Shown here: one piece after another, positions 24,347-35,120 of the stretch
How positions within the stretch are numbered: position 1 is the first letter of the stretch
Layout: every line of letters begins with the position of its first letter
NCBI RefSeq assembly: GCF_027409185.1
Contig: NC_084471.1
Span: forward strand, 3,688,535-3,752,534
Source: Cynocephalus volans
Lineage: Eukaryota > Chordata > Mammalia > Dermoptera > Cynocephalidae
Direction of reading: 5' to 3'
DNA length: 64,000 bases
Position numbers and translations under genes: made by a program
Notes under the pieces: model-generated
Database searches by the model: none
Told to the model about the DNA's origin: nothing
Seen by the model: only the letters and a program-made list of their open reading frames with translations

Positions 24347-25310
24347 TTATTTTTCAGGAACCAAACCCAGTACTCCCTTGAGGATTTCTTGTAAGGGTGG
24401 TCGTGTGGTAGTGAACTCCCACAGTTTTTGTTTGTCTGAGAAATATACTATTTGCCCTTCATTTTGGAAGGCTAGCCTTGCAGGGTAAAGTATTCTTGGC
24501 TGGCAATCTTTGTCTTTTAGTATTTTGAAAATATCATCCCATTCCTTTCTAGCTTTTAGGGTTTGTGATGAAAAGTCTGATGTTAGCCTGATTGGGGCTC
24601 CTTTATAGGTGATTTGACACTTCTCTCTTGCAGCTTTTAAGATTCTCTCTTTGTCTCTGAGTTTTGCCAATTTGACTATAACATGTCTTGGAGAAGGCCT
24701 TTTTGGGTTGGATACGTTTGGAGATCGTTGAGCTTCCTGGATCTGAAGATCTGTGATTTTTCCTATACCTGGGAAGTTTTCTGCCACTATTTTGTTGAAT
24801 ATGTTTTCAATGGAATCTCCATTTTCCTCCCCTTCTGGAATACCCATGACTCGGATATTTGAGCGCTTGAGGTTGTCTGATATCTCTCTCAGATTTTCTT
24901 CAATGTCCTTGATTCTTTTTTCTTTCTTTTTGTCTGCTTGTGTTATTTCAAACAGCCCATCTTCAAGTTCAGAGTTTCTCTCTTCAACTTCGACAAGCCT
25001 GCTGGTTAAACTCTCCGTTGTGTTTTTATTTCGCTGAATAACTTCTTTAGTTCAGCAAGTTCTGCTACATTTTTTTTCAGGACATCGATTTCCTTGTACA
25101 TTTCCTCTTTCAGGTCCTGTATACTTTTCCTCATTTCATCATGATGTCTAGCTGAGTTTTCTTGTATCTCATTCAGTTTCTTTAGAATTATCACTCGAAA
25201 TTCCTTGTCAGTCGTTTCAAGGGCTTCTTGTTTTATAGGATCTAGAGTTTGAGATTTATTAACTTTTGGTGGTGTACTTTCTTGATTTTTTGTATTTCTG
25301 GTATCTTTTT
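24347..25310 (-). pseudogene. LINE-1 ORF1 (RNA-binding chaperone), frameshifted
   Basis: Two open pieces. 25006-25194 encodes a charged heptad-like coiled-coil segment (KKLNEIQENSARHHDEMRKSIQDL). 24347-24847 encodes the RRM/C-terminal domain, with PRHVIVKLAKLRDKERILKAA and ITYKGAPIRLTSDFSSQTL visible. The pieces are in different frames (their starts differ by 347 bp), so at least one indel separates them near 24850-25000. The N-terminus up to about 25310 is not open from one Met. An intact product binds L1 RNA as a trimer. Confidence 0.85.
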
Positions 25311-25319
25311 TTGGTGTTT

Positions 25320-26222
25320 ATTCATTGTGGCAGGGCGTTTCACAGTCCACCGGTTTGAGACTATTGACTAACTAAGATGTTGCTGTGGTTGCCAATTTGG
25401 TATGGCTATCTCCGTGACTGCTCAGTTGGCCTTTAGTGCCTTGTGTGTATGGTTGCCTCGGGTCTTGGGCCTCTCTGGGGAGCCACCTTTCTGGTCAGCT
25501 TGGATTCTGCTGGGCTGCTGGATCACGTACCACAGGGTGTGTGATCTCTGTTGAGCTTTCACTTCCCGTGCAGGACTTCTCCCTGTTCCGTGTGCTCTGG
25601 CCCGGGCTGTTGGATCGTGCAGTGGCGACCCCACAGGGTGTGTGGTTTCTGTTGAGTCTCCGCCTCCCTGGCCGCATGTCTCCCCACTCTGTGCACACTG
25701 GGCTGGGCTGGGAAGTGTCTTCTGCAACCCTTGTCTATCAGCTGGGCCTTCAAGACCCTGCTTGGCACTGCCTTGCCCAGGAAGTCTACCAGGTTTCTGC
25801 TAGGCACAGACGACCGGTCGCTCTGGGTGCCTTTGTAGCACTGTGTAGATCTTTCTCGGGACTTATCACCTTCCTCCTGGTATTGCGGTTATTTGTGTAC
25901 TTGTCTTATCTCCCACACCAGAGTGTGAGCTCCTCAGGGGAGGAGCCCGCAGCACACGGTTCATTTTTGTATTCCCCCGGCCCGGACGAGTCCAGTGCCC
26001 GCCTGCAGACAGCTCTCTGGCAGGTTTAAGCGGATTTGGGAACTCTCCTACCACACTATTCCCAACCAGAAATTGGTTAGGTGTTTTTCCAAACTGGTGG
26101 CCGCAGAGATAGTATCTGCCTCCCAGTAACAGGAAGTTTACCGGGGCCGGAGTCCAGGGTGTGGTGGAGTGACAGTCGGCCCCGCCCGAACTTCCTTGCC
26201 CTCCCGACACTGGCCAGGGACG
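25320..26222 (-). promoter_or_regulatory. Partial L1 5' UTR / promoter remnant
   Basis: CpG-rich sequence parallel to 1-730 of the window. It carries a ~90-bp block near 25865-25960 absent from the left copy. The distal half of the 5' UTR, including the start-site region, is missing, so promoter activity is doubtful. Overlapping open frames here are not genes. Confidence 0.75.
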
Positions 26223-26240
26223 CTTAAAGTGGGTTTTTTA
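26223..26240. repeat. Right target-site duplication of the L1
   Basis: Exact copy of the 18 bp at 20030-20047. Old L1 sequence resumes directly after it (AACAGCATATTATTG). Confidence 0.9.
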
Positions 26241-26335
26241 AACAGCATATTATTGTCTCTTTATCAATTTTGATAATCTAACTTTTTAAAAATAACTTAT
26301 TAATTTTACTATTTTTTGTTTTCTAATTCATCTAT
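26241..26335 (-). mobile_element. Old host L1 (segment 3)
   Basis: The short resumption of the old L1 endonuclease/ORF1-junction region after the young insertion. AACAGCATATTATTG corresponds to the GGCAGCATATAGTTGGG block seen at 24041 in the young copy. It is cut again at about 26336. Confidence 0.6.
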
Positions 26336-26612
26336 TTTTATAGGCTTATTGAGATATATTTCAAATATCATAAAATTTGCTCATTTAAAGTACACAATTA
26401 CTGGGTTTTTAGTATATTCACAGAGTTGTGCAACCATAACCATAATCTAATTTTAGAATGTTTTCAACATCCCAAAAAGGAACTTCATACTCATGAAAAG
26501 TCATTCAACTTTTCCTCTGACTCAGCCCCAGGCAACCACTAATTTACTTTCTGTCTCTATGAATTTGCCTATTCTGGACATTTCACATAATGAAATCATA
26601 GAATGTGTGGTT
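26336..26612 (-). mobile_element. Old L1 3' UTR fragment nested in the host L1
   Basis: Typical old L1 3' end, inverted: TTATTGAGATATATTTCAAAT, AAGTACACAATTACTGGG, CACAGAGTTGTGCAACCATA, GGCAACCACTAATTTAC, and TTGCCTATTCTGGACATTTC. The sequence on either side (before 26336, after 26612) belongs to another L1 and reads on without it. Confidence 0.65.
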
Positions 26613-28700
26613 TTTATGACTTACTTCCAATCTCTGTGTTTTAATTGGTATGTATGCTTAAAATATTTATATTGTTTTTCTTTTCTGGTTTTTTTTTTTC
26701 TGATGGATTATTTTAATATTTTGTAGTATTTCATTTTATTTTATCTATTGATTCTTTTACTATATCTTTTGTGTAGGTTTATTTTAGTGGTTGCTCTAGG
26801 AATTATAATGTACATACTTAACTTTTCATAGTTGAGTTAATATTTTACTACTTCAAGTGAAATATAGAAACCTGAGCATCACATAACTTCCTCATCATCC
26901 CTTTTATGTTGTAGCCTTCATATGTATTACATTTATAATCACTGGAAGTCCCAACAACGTTATAATTTTTTCCTTTAATGGTTATACTTATTTTAAAGAA
27001 TTCAAGAAGAGAATCGCCTATTGTATTTACCTAGATATTCCTCATTTCCATTATTTTTCCTTCATTCTCAATGTTCCGAATTTCGGTCTTGTATAATTTC
27101 CCTTATATCTGAAAAACTTCCTTTTACATTTCTATTAAAGCAGAACTGCTAGCAACAAATTCTCTTGTGTTTCCTTCATCTATCTTTTTTCACCTTACTC
27201 CTGAAAGATATTTATTGCTGCATATAGAATCCTGGTTCAATATGTCAGTTCCTTCTGTCCTTCCTGATGTCTTATGAGAATTCTGAAGTCGTTGGAATCA
27301 TTCCCTCTTTATATTCTATTCAGTGTTTTTCCCTGGTTACCATTTTTTTTTTCTTTGACTTTAGTTTTTGACGGTTTGATTACTATTTTTCTGGTCAAGA
27401 ATTTCTTTGAGTTTATCTTGTTTGGGGCCTTTAAATCTTTAAGTTTATGTCTCTTCCCAGATTTGGGGAGTTTTTAGCCAATAGTTTTTCAAGTATTTCT
27501 TCTGTACCATGTTATTTCTTCTCTCCTCTGGGACTCTGATGATATGACCTTTTCTTGCTTCTCACGGGTCCCTGGAATTCCATTTATTTTTTTAATGTGT
27601 TTTTTTCCTCTGATATTCAGAATGCGTAATTTCTATTAACTTATCTTTCAGTTTACTAATTCTTTTATCATTTTCAGTATGCTATTGAGTCCATTTTCAA
27701 AATTTTTTATTTCAATTATTATATTCTTCAGTTGCAAAACTTCCATTTGGCTCTTCTGTATATATATCTTCTTTCTATTTCTTTGCTGAGAATTTCTATT
27801 TCCATTTATTTCTAGAGTGTTTGGCCTTACTTCTTAAAGGTGGTTTTGATAGTTACTTTAAAGTTTTTTTAAATAATTCCAATGTCTGTGTCATCTTGGT
27901 ATTGGTGTCTGTTGGTTGACTTTTACCTTACAAGTTGACTTTTTAGTGGTTCTTTGTATACTGGGTAATTTCTAATTGCATCTTGAGTATTTTCAATATT
28001 ATATTATGAGACTCTGGGTCTTGTTTAAATCCCATGAATAATGCTGATGTTTTTGCTTAGTAGATAGTCAATCTAATTATGTTCAGAGCAAAGTTCTGAG
28101 CCCCATTCTCTGGGTTGTGGTCTCAGTGTCAGTTCAGTTTTCAAAGCTTTTGCAGTGCTATTAGGATCTGCCCAGTGTGTGTGACACCAAGCAGCTAATC
28201 TGGGACTTGAGCAGTGGTCCGTCCCATGGCTCAGCTCTCAAAGTCTCCAGTGTGCCATTTAAGGTCAGATCCATTTGTGCACAGCTTGGAGTTGAACCCA
28301 GGAGTTCATACAGCATTTTATAGGACAGCTTCTTTGTTTCTTTCGCTTTCATGATTGCCCTAACACTTTTTGGTTCCCTGGAGCTCCCTTTTGCAGCCCT
28401 TGAGCCAGAAACCTGGGGCTGTCGTTTTTCTGCTCTGCATTCACTTTCCAAGACCACAAACAGCAGGAGAAGAGAGGGGGAAAAAACAGCATTGGGAATT
28501 CACCCATTGCTTTTAGGACCCCGTCTAGTTAGAGAGAAGACTTGCCTTCCTAAAGAGTTTTAAGTGCCTGCCCAGCCTCCACGTCTGTCGCACTCTAGAG
28601 AGACTGCTAGGGGGTTGGGACGAGAAACTAAATAAATAGTGGATTTGCCCCTCTGTCTCTGAACCTTTGGAGCATACTTTCCCAATCCTCAGGACAAAAA
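26613..28700 (-). mobile_element. Old host L1, ORF1 and 5' region (segment 4)
   Basis: Inverted ORF1 and 5' UTR of the old L1: TCTCTGTGTTTTAATTGG joins to the ORF2/ORF1 spacer, 27470-27780 is the ORF1 coiled-coil/RRM region, and 27840-28060 is the upstream part whose equivalent also occurs at 2600-2870. Stops are frequent. The 5' boundary near 28700 is soft. With segments 1-3 this makes one host L1 of about 5.9 kb. Confidence 0.65.
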
Positions 28701-28935
28701 ACAAAGTCTCTTCTTGAGGTTCTTCCTCTCTGCACCTGGTGCAGACCTCCCAGTTCTTGCTGCCTTCGAGTCCAGTCTGGGCAATGCCAGAGGAAAATAT
28801 GATGAGAACCTCACCACCAGTTTGGTGCCTCCTCAAATTCTTTTTTACTTCCCCAATCTGCCTGCTGCTGTTTCCTTTTCAGAGTCCTTGCACAGCTGCT
28901 CTATGTCCTGTTCAGGATTTATATTTGCATTCTGC

Positions 28936-29140
28936 TATGGTTTGAATGTTTGCAAACCATCTAAAATTCATGTTGAAACTCAACCACCAATGCAACAATG
29001 CTAAGAGGTGGAGGCTTTAGGAGGTGATGAGGTCATGAGGGTGGGCTTCATGAGTGGTATTAGTGCCATTATAAAGGAGGCAATTGTGTTTGGAGACTTC
29101 GAGACTGTCCCCTTGCCCCGTGCCTGTGCACATCCTGTCC
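28936..29140 (+). mobile_element. MaLR LTR, 5' part
   Basis: GCTATGGTTTGAATGTTTGC, AAAATTCATGTTGAAACTCA, GAGGTGGAGGCTTTAGGAGG, GATGAGGTCATGAGGGTGGG and TTAGTGCCATTATAAAGGAG appear in MaLR (MLT1-like) order. The 3' part is lost. Confidence 0.75.
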
Positions 29141-30235
29141 CCTTCCTCAGAAAAGTTCTCTCCAGTTTAGAAACTTGGTGCAATCACTCTGTTGCCTCAG
29201 GTCTAGGCCACGATCCACCTCTTCCCTGAAAACCTTTCTCTCTCTGACCTAGAGCTTGCTGGGCTCTGCCGTGTACTTACCTCACCCCATTGGAATTTCT
29301 GGACTACTTCTATTCCCAGGCTGTCCCCCCAACTAGACTGGGAAGCCCTGAGGGAAAGCTCGGGCCCATCATCGCTGTGACATCAACTCCAAGCACAGAC
29401 CTGCCCTGCTGTGACTCTCAGGCAGTGTCCAGCAAACGAGCCCTCCTGCTTCATAACTAAAAAGCAGGAGCCAGGATTTCCAAACTTCTAGGAAAATAAG
29501 CGCCTTCCTGTTCGGAGGGCGCTGGCCCGGCCCCGCACAGCACCTCTTTGTGGTTCACAAAGACTCTGCATGCCCAAGGTGCCTGGGGAGCCCCACTCCT
29601 GAGCAGGCGGTTTACACCAGTTTCCAGATGGTTTCTAACAGGTGGGGGTGGAGCCCTAACTTGTTTCTGCAGACTCCCCAGGGGATTTCTGATACCTGGC
29701 CCTTCCTCTGGAACCCTCTGTCCCTGCATCCCCACCCAGCCACCACACTGTCCCCAGAAGGGCTCAGTTCCAAGGCACCTCCTCAGGTGGGGCAACCGCC
29801 CCCGCACACCATTCCTCCTGTAAGTCTTTGTCTTTTATTTATTCAGAGCAGGAAAACAAATCCTGCCTGGTGCCAGGTCCAAGGACTGCAGAGCCCCAGT
29901 GCAGAGGGGCTGGCCCCACGTGCCCCTGCCCTGCAGCCCGTCTGCCCTGGTTCTTGTCCGCTCAGCCTCCCCCGTTCTCCACCCAAAGCGCTAGGTGTCC
30001 AAAGGGAGTGATTATGTGCTGGTGAATTCCAAGCAGGCAGCAAGCTTTGTGCTCCACAAATGGGGTTTTTCCGGGTCACAGCTCAGAAGGAATAAAAGAT
30101 TCTGATGCAGTTACAGAGAGAAGTGGCTGGGTTCCAAGGGTCAGCACAGCCTGATGCGATAGCAGAGCCAGGGCTCAGCATCTGCTGGGCAGCTGATAAG
30201 GAGGCTGGCTGTCAGGGACGAGGGCTGCAGCTCCG
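29141..30235. other. GC-rich unique DNA with a possible L2 tail
   Basis: No gene supported. The stretch 29330-29430 (CTAGACTGGGAAGCCCTGAG onward) weakly resembles the L2 3' region. The overlapping 90-150-codon frames at 29457-30011 exist on both strands and show no domain. Confidence 0.35.
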
Positions 30236-30335
30236 CTGGACCACCCACCACTAAGTGGCTGTGTGACCTTGAGGAGAGCCCTGCCCCTCTCTGGACCCCT
30301 GCCCTACCATTTGCTGTGTCAGGGGAGGACACACC
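30236..30335 (+). mobile_element. MIR fragment
   Basis: GTGGCTGTGTGACCTTGAGG followed by CCCTCTCTGGACCCCTG is the MIR core. Another faint MIR-like phrase (GGGGAAACTGAGGCCCG) sits at 30450. From 30480 to 31415 I see no repeat or gene. Confidence 0.5.
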
Positions 30336-31415
30336 AAGAGGAATGTCTGGGGTCAGCATCTATCTCACCATTACTTCACAGCCGAGTGGCTAATTGTGGC
30401 TTCATGGTGTGTGAGTGCTGCCTTCCTCACTGGTCCACTTCACACATGGGGAAACTGAGGCCCGGGCGGGGTACAGATGGGAGGAGTTTGGGGGAGAAAC
30501 TCAAACCTATATCAGGGCTCTCTCAAAGCCGGGAAGATGATTCCTCAGGTCCTCAGAAGAAGGACCTGGACTTTGTTCCTTCTGGAAATTTCTGAGCATT
30601 TAATTCAGGGCTAGGCACACCATGGTCTTTAGAGAATATACCTCTGGCTCTGTCTTAAAAGGACTTCCTCCTGCACTCTGCCCCCATTCCCTTCACATTG
30701 TTATAGAAAAATTACTCATCAGACACTTACTAAAAACAGCAGGACAGACTCTACTTCAGGCTGCTATGATGGGCATCAAGACTGTGATAATAGAAGAGAG
30801 AGATTGAATTCAACTCCAAATACAGCGAGGACAGCTGGGGACTTACAGCCAGCAAGCAGAGTGAGGGGTCAGTGGATGGAAGTTACTAACAGGAACTCGA
30901 GTCGATATCAAGAGTCGGAGGATTCTTGCTAACCTGGCCCCCAGGATTCCTGCTGAAGGCAGACCATGGCTATCAGATATCCAGAATGCGGAAGAGGCAC
31001 TGGATTGGATGTCAAGGGTGGGAGGATCCTGGATAAAGTGGCTTAGTAAGATTCTTTGCTAAAATAGGGCTGGGCGGGCCGAGAAGGGTCAGAGGAGCCG
31101 ACTGCGGTCTGGTCAGGGAGCGAGTCTTGGTCCACAACCACCTCTGTAAGCACCTGTGCCTCACACAGGACCCAGTGGCCTCCTCAGATCAGAGCAAGCA
31201 TGTTTAATGCCCTGTTCGCAGGAGTTAACACAGATGCTTACGCCCTCCTGAATTATCTGCGTCTTGCCTTCTGAGACACCTTTCTCTCCTGAGTCTCAGC
31301 TCACCTCTCTATAAAATGAAGGGTTGGATTGGATTCCATGGTTTTGGGGGGTTCTGTGCTTTGAACAGATTCACCTGGCTAGGGAGGCAGGGGGTGGGGG
31401 TACCTTGCTAGAGGT

Positions 31416-31720
31416 CTGTACTAGTCAGGATTCCCCAGAGAAACAAAACCAATAGGATATATATGTATATATCTAGAAAGAGGTTTATTACAAGAATTGG
31501 CTTATGTGATTCTGGAGACAGAGAATTCCCACAATCTGCCGTCTGCAAGCTGGAGACGCTGGAAAGCTGGTGGTGTAAGGTCCAGTCCAAGTCCAAAGGC
31601 CTGACAACCAAAAGGGCTAGTAGTATAAGTTCCAGTCCAGTGAAACCTGCTCACATGATTGGTGGCAGGGAGAGGGGGCAGGAACAAGCCAGCAGACCAG
31701 CTGCACAGACAAGGGAGGCC
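31416..31720 (-). mobile_element. LTR-class repeat, family unassigned
   Basis: TCTGTACTAGTCAGGATTCC, CAGAGAAACAAAACCAATAG, GAGGTTTATTACAAGAATTG, CAATCTGCCGTCTGCAAGCT, GTCCAAAGGCCTGACAACC. This phrase order is that of a common mammalian ERVL-related LTR, inverted; I cannot name the subfamily. It is diverged, and the right boundary is unclear. Confidence 0.55.
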
Positions 31721-31953
31721 TAGATTTCCTCAGTAACCTCACCACTGGCCAAGGGGTCTCAGCAGGTGGTGGGTCACCCCAGGACCTGATCTGGCCCTCC
31801 CCACATCTGGCCCTGCCCCCCATGGTCCTGGCCACCTCCCCAATGGATGACCAAGGTGCAAGACTGGACTGACTATCACTGGGTCCCTGTGCCCAGCCTT
31901 AGGCTTGCCCCGAGTGGGCTTGAGAGAAGCCTGTTGGACAGTGATGTGAGAAC

Positions 31954-31976
31954 TCAATCAATCAATCAATCAATCA
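31954..31976. repeat. (AATC)n microsatellite
   Basis: Five to six AATC units in unique DNA. Confidence 0.9.
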
Positions 31977-32229
31977 GTGAGAAAGAAATATTCATGTGGA
32001 TTAACTGAAGAGCATCTCAGGGAGTAACATCTAAGCAGTAGTCTATTATTGCTGGTTTTTCCAGACTCACTGAGAAGTTGGGTTCGAGAGCTGGGCTGGG
32101 CCCTGGAGAAGTAACCACAAGCCCCAGAGGGGAGGGGCGAGGCCGTGTCCAGGACCCCGCAGGACCGACCTGCCACTTCCCCCTTCCTCCCTTTACTCTC
32201 TGCACATCAGTTCTGCGGGTGGACACTAG

Positions 32230-32350
32230 GGTCCGCGTTTTCCAGGTGCAGAGTGGAGGCTCAGAGCAGATGAGTAACTCGCAAAAGCTCTCCCAGCTGA
32301 TGGTAGGGATCAGATCGAACAGGCTCTCCTGGACTGTGGTGCCCAAGCTC
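32230..32350 (+). mobile_element. MIR fragment
   Basis: CAGAGTGGAGGCTCAGAGCAG, TGAGTAACTCGCAAAAGCTC and the spacing to the CAGGCTCTCCTGGACTGT end match the 3' half of MIR. Flanking 31977-32229 and 32351-32620 show nothing I recognise. Confidence 0.5.
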
Positions 32351-32621
32351 AGCCATGCTCTGCCTTCCTCTAGACTGGCCTCTTGGGGCCTTGGCAGAAG
32401 GTCAGCTTAAAGATGAGGGTCATTCGTGTCCTGGTGTTCTGGTCCCCAAGCCGCCAGCAGCCCCACTCTGTCCCCAGGAGCCCACAGGGCCCTAGGCATA
32501 GGGCAGGGGGCGTGGAAGTATCCCCTGCCCCCAACGCTGCATGACACCATTTGCGCCCAGGCCACTCGCTGACAGAGTTCTGGGAGTGTTGGGACAGGAC
32601 AGAAAGGCATGAGGGAACATA

Positions 32622-32830
32622 GCTCAGCTCCATCCATTCACTCATCCATTCATTCAGCACACGTGGCCTGCACTCCTACTGTGTGCCGGGCCCAGGACAA
32701 GCCTGAGGACACACCACGAGCAAAACAGATGAGTCCCTGTGTTCACAAAGGGAAGAGAAAAACATATGTGAATGAGCAAACAATTAAACAAGGTCATCTC
32801 AGAGACTATCAACTGTGGGGAGGGAGCACG
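32622..32830. mobile_element. L2 fragment
   Basis: The run CCATTCACTCATCCATTCATTCAGC, CCTACTGTGTGCCGGGCCC and GAGCAAAACAGATGAGTCCC follow an L2 3' region. It is old. Confidence 0.5.
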
Positions 32831-32887
32831 AAACACAGGTCATTAAAATGCACAAACGAGACGAATAGCACTAATAGCTCACGTGGA

Positions 32888-32956
32888 GTGAGTACTTACG
32901 GCGTGCTCAGCTCTGTGTCAGGTTTCACATGCTTAACATCTGTAGAGCTAGGACCG
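32888..32956 (+). mobile_element. MIR, left half (split)
   Basis: GAGTGAGTACTTACGGCGTG, TGTGTCAGGTTTCACATGCT, TTAACATCT is the MIR front half. Its missing middle and end reappear at 33272. Confidence 0.55.
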
Positions 32957-33270
32957 GGTCTCACAGACCCCTCAAGCCCGTTCACAAGCCCTTCACACAC
33001 AGGTCTATGAGCTAGGTAACAGGAAAAGGTCCTTGGAGCTGTGTTTAAAGAAACAACAGGCTTTATTTTTAGAAGCAAGCTCTGCTGACCAGCAGTTCAG
33101 AGCTGCTGCCTCACATACCAAAGAACACAAAAAATAGCAACAAGCCGAAAAGATACACAGGCATGCATGTGCACTAACTCTACTCCCACACAACTTGTTT
33201 ACAAAGGATGTGCTGTACCACACCCAGCCAGACCGAAGACAAAGGGGCCTGACTAAACTACTCCATTTTT
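32957..33270 (-). mobile_element. LTR-like insertion in the MIR
   Basis: The minus strand carries an AATAAA signal at 33062-33067 followed by about 100 bp, as in a small LTR. TCTCACA occurs at both possible junctions (about 32958-32966 and 33269-33276), a candidate target duplication, although the ends do not show clean TG...CA. Family unknown. Confidence 0.35.
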
Positions 33271-33271
33271 C

Positions 33272-33388
33272 TCACAACTTCCTTCTCCCACTGTGCAGAG
33301 GAGGAAACTGAGGACGGCAGTTTAAGGAACTGGCCAAGGCTTCCCAGCTGCTATGTGTCAGAGCAAGGCTGCAAACCCAGGCCCATGG
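33272..33388 (+). mobile_element. MIR, right half (split)
   Basis: CTCACAACTTCCTTCTCCCA, GCAGAGGAGGAAACTGAGGA, TTAAGGAACTGGCCAAGGC, CAGCTGCTATGTGTCAGAGC, GCAAACCCAGGCCCATGGC is the MIR second half in the same orientation as the left half. Confidence 0.65.
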
Positions 33389-33497
33389 CTCTAGCACAGC
33401 ACTGCCCGGAGCTGACACAACAACCACAAATGTGAGCCACACATGCAATTTCAAATTTTACAGCAGCCACGTTTTTAAAAAAACAGGCGAAACCAAT
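33389..33497. mobile_element. hAT-Charlie (MER5-like) element, left half
   Basis: GCACAGCACTGCCCGGAGC with TGTGAGCCACACATGCAATTT and CAGCAGCCACG matches the left terminal part of a MER5-like non-autonomous hAT. The right terminal part, with the complementary phrase ATATTGGACAGCACGGACC, is at 33698-33904. Confidence 0.65.
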
Positions 33498-33697
33498 TTT
33501 TTATTTTTTTTAATTGACAGGTAAAACTTGTATGCATTTATGGTGTACAACGTGATATTTTGATATATGTATGCATTGTGCAATGTGTAAACCAAGCTAA
33601 TTAACATATCCATCACTTCATACACTTATGTTTTCTGGTAAGAACATTGAAAATCTACTCTGTGAGCAATTTTCAAGTATACGATATATTCACTAAA
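33498..33697 (-). mobile_element. L1 3' UTR fragment (L1MA-like) inside the hAT element
   Basis: TTTATTTTTTTTAATTGACAG, GCATTTATGGTGTACAACGTG, TTGATATATGTATGCATTG and GCTAATTAACATATCCATCA are the L1MA-type 3' end, inverted. It splits the hAT element cleanly. Confidence 0.75.
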
Positions 33698-33904
33698 CTC
33701 AACAGATCCAAAACACTATCATTTCAAATATGACCAATATGAAAAAATTATTGAGCCATTTTACATTTTTTCCCTGAAGTAAGTCTTTGAGATCCAGAGT
33801 GCAGTTTGCATGTACAGCACACCTCGGTGCAGACCAGCCACACTTCGTGGGCTCAGGAGCCACACGTGGCTCACAGGCACCATATTGGACAGCACGGACC
33901 TAGA
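33698..33904. mobile_element. hAT-Charlie (MER5-like) element, right half
   Basis: Continues from 33497: ACACTATCATTTCAAATATG, TTATTGAGCCATTTTACAT, AGCCACACGTGGCTCACAGG and the terminal ATATTGGACAGCACGGACC, mirroring the left terminus. Confidence 0.65.
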
Positions 33905-34361
33905 GCCGGGGACGCAGAGAAGAGGATGCATCGTGACGACCTTCTGCTTTCCCCTGGTTCCAACTTTCTCAGCATTTCTGGTCCACAGGAAGGCAGGAAC
34001 CACTGTGCCATGTGAAAAACCCCTTCCACTCTCAGCCTGCATAAACAAGATTAATCCAACCAGAAAGCTCCAAGGGGAGTGACACCTCCTGCTTGGGAGT
34101 CATCTGGCTAGAATTACCTTGATTTGACAGTCGGGGAGGAAAGTGGAACAAAGGGAGGCTTTGGAGCAAAAATTATTGCTCTCGCTTGAGTCTGACAGCA
34201 GGGCTCGCGGTGGCCTGGCCTGCGCCCCCGCTTCTGCTCAAAGTGGCATTTAATAACCATGAAGTCTGTTGTTGGTTACCATAGAAACCACCATGTCTCT
34301 TTAGCCTCCTTAGGCACAAAGTCATGTAAGTTTGACTGGGGTCTGTCACCTTCTCTAAGAT

Positions 34362-34540
34362 TTTTTTTTTATTATTATTATTAATTTTTTATTGAAACAT
34401 TGTACATGTTTATGGGGCAGAGTTATACTTCAATACATACATACAAATGTGTGATGATCTAATCAGGGTAATCAGTATATTCATTACTGCAAAGCTCAAG
34501 CATTTCTTTGTGATGTGAACATTTGATCGCCTCTCTTCTA
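34362..34540 (-). mobile_element. L1 3' UTR fragment
   Basis: T-rich start (poly-T then ATT repeats), then AAACATTGTACATGTTTATGG, CAATACATACATACAAATG, AATCAGGGTAATCAGTATAT: an L1M 3' end, inverted. The 450 bp before it (33905-34361) and 34541-34929 hold no recognisable repeat or gene. Confidence 0.65.
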
Positions 34541-34929
34541 GCTGCTTTTAAACATGCAGCTTATTTAAATAAGCAGTTACTCGAGGAGCATCACCAAGTG
34601 TTCATCTTCAAGCAGGGTTCTGTGATCCGCACAGCCTTCGTCCTCAGAGCACTGCGAGGTGCCCCACGTATTAGTAACCACACCCATGGAAAGGGGGCTC
34701 AGCGACCTTCGTTAGGCAGAAGTATCCCCCGGCAACCCAGTGCGGCACCTTTCAACGGTGCTCTGAATTCGTAATGAGGATTCACAAGGCTCGTCCACCT
34801 TCAGGCTTCCCTGCAGAATGCTGTCTGGGCAATAGTCACGGAACCCCTGCAACAGAGAGGCACAAACAGAGAACGGTTCGATAGAAGGTTCCAGAGCATG
34901 GAGTTGGAAAGGGCTTGCAGGTCAGTCAC

Positions 34930-35035
34930 TTAGTCTATAGATCTTTGTGAAACATTGATGATGTGTCAAGGACTGTTCCAGAACCAGGGATAGCATGACG
35001 AATAAGCCAGACCAAGTCGCTGTGCCCACAGCTTG
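34930..35035. mobile_element. L2 fragment
   Basis: GATGATGTGTCAAGGACTGT, CCAGGGATAGCATGACGAAT, CAGACCAAGTCGCTGTGCCC in the L2 order. Old, boundaries approximate. Confidence 0.4.
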
Positions 35036-35120
35036 AACATGCTGGTGGGATCCAGCTGTCTTCTTTGCCACTTTCCATGTGCCTTGATGCGTGTCACCTT
35101 CACTTCCTTGGAATTGGACT

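Larger units (their letters stand above)
20048..26222 (-). mobile_element. Young LINE-1, 6.2 kb, truncated in the 5' UTR
   Basis: Order on the minus strand: partial 5' UTR (about 26222-25320), ORF1 (about 25310-24347), ORF2 (24159-20398), 3' UTR with a polypurine tract and a TG run, and an A-rich tail read as T runs at 20041-20095. Exact 18-bp target duplications flank it. Compared with the copy at 1-1445, its 5' UTR stops about 720 bp short, so it lacks the promoter's first part and the YY1-like site. ORF1 is frameshifted and ORF2 carries stops, so it cannot move on its own. The A tail is broken by single T residues, which suggests moderate age. Confidence 0.95.
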
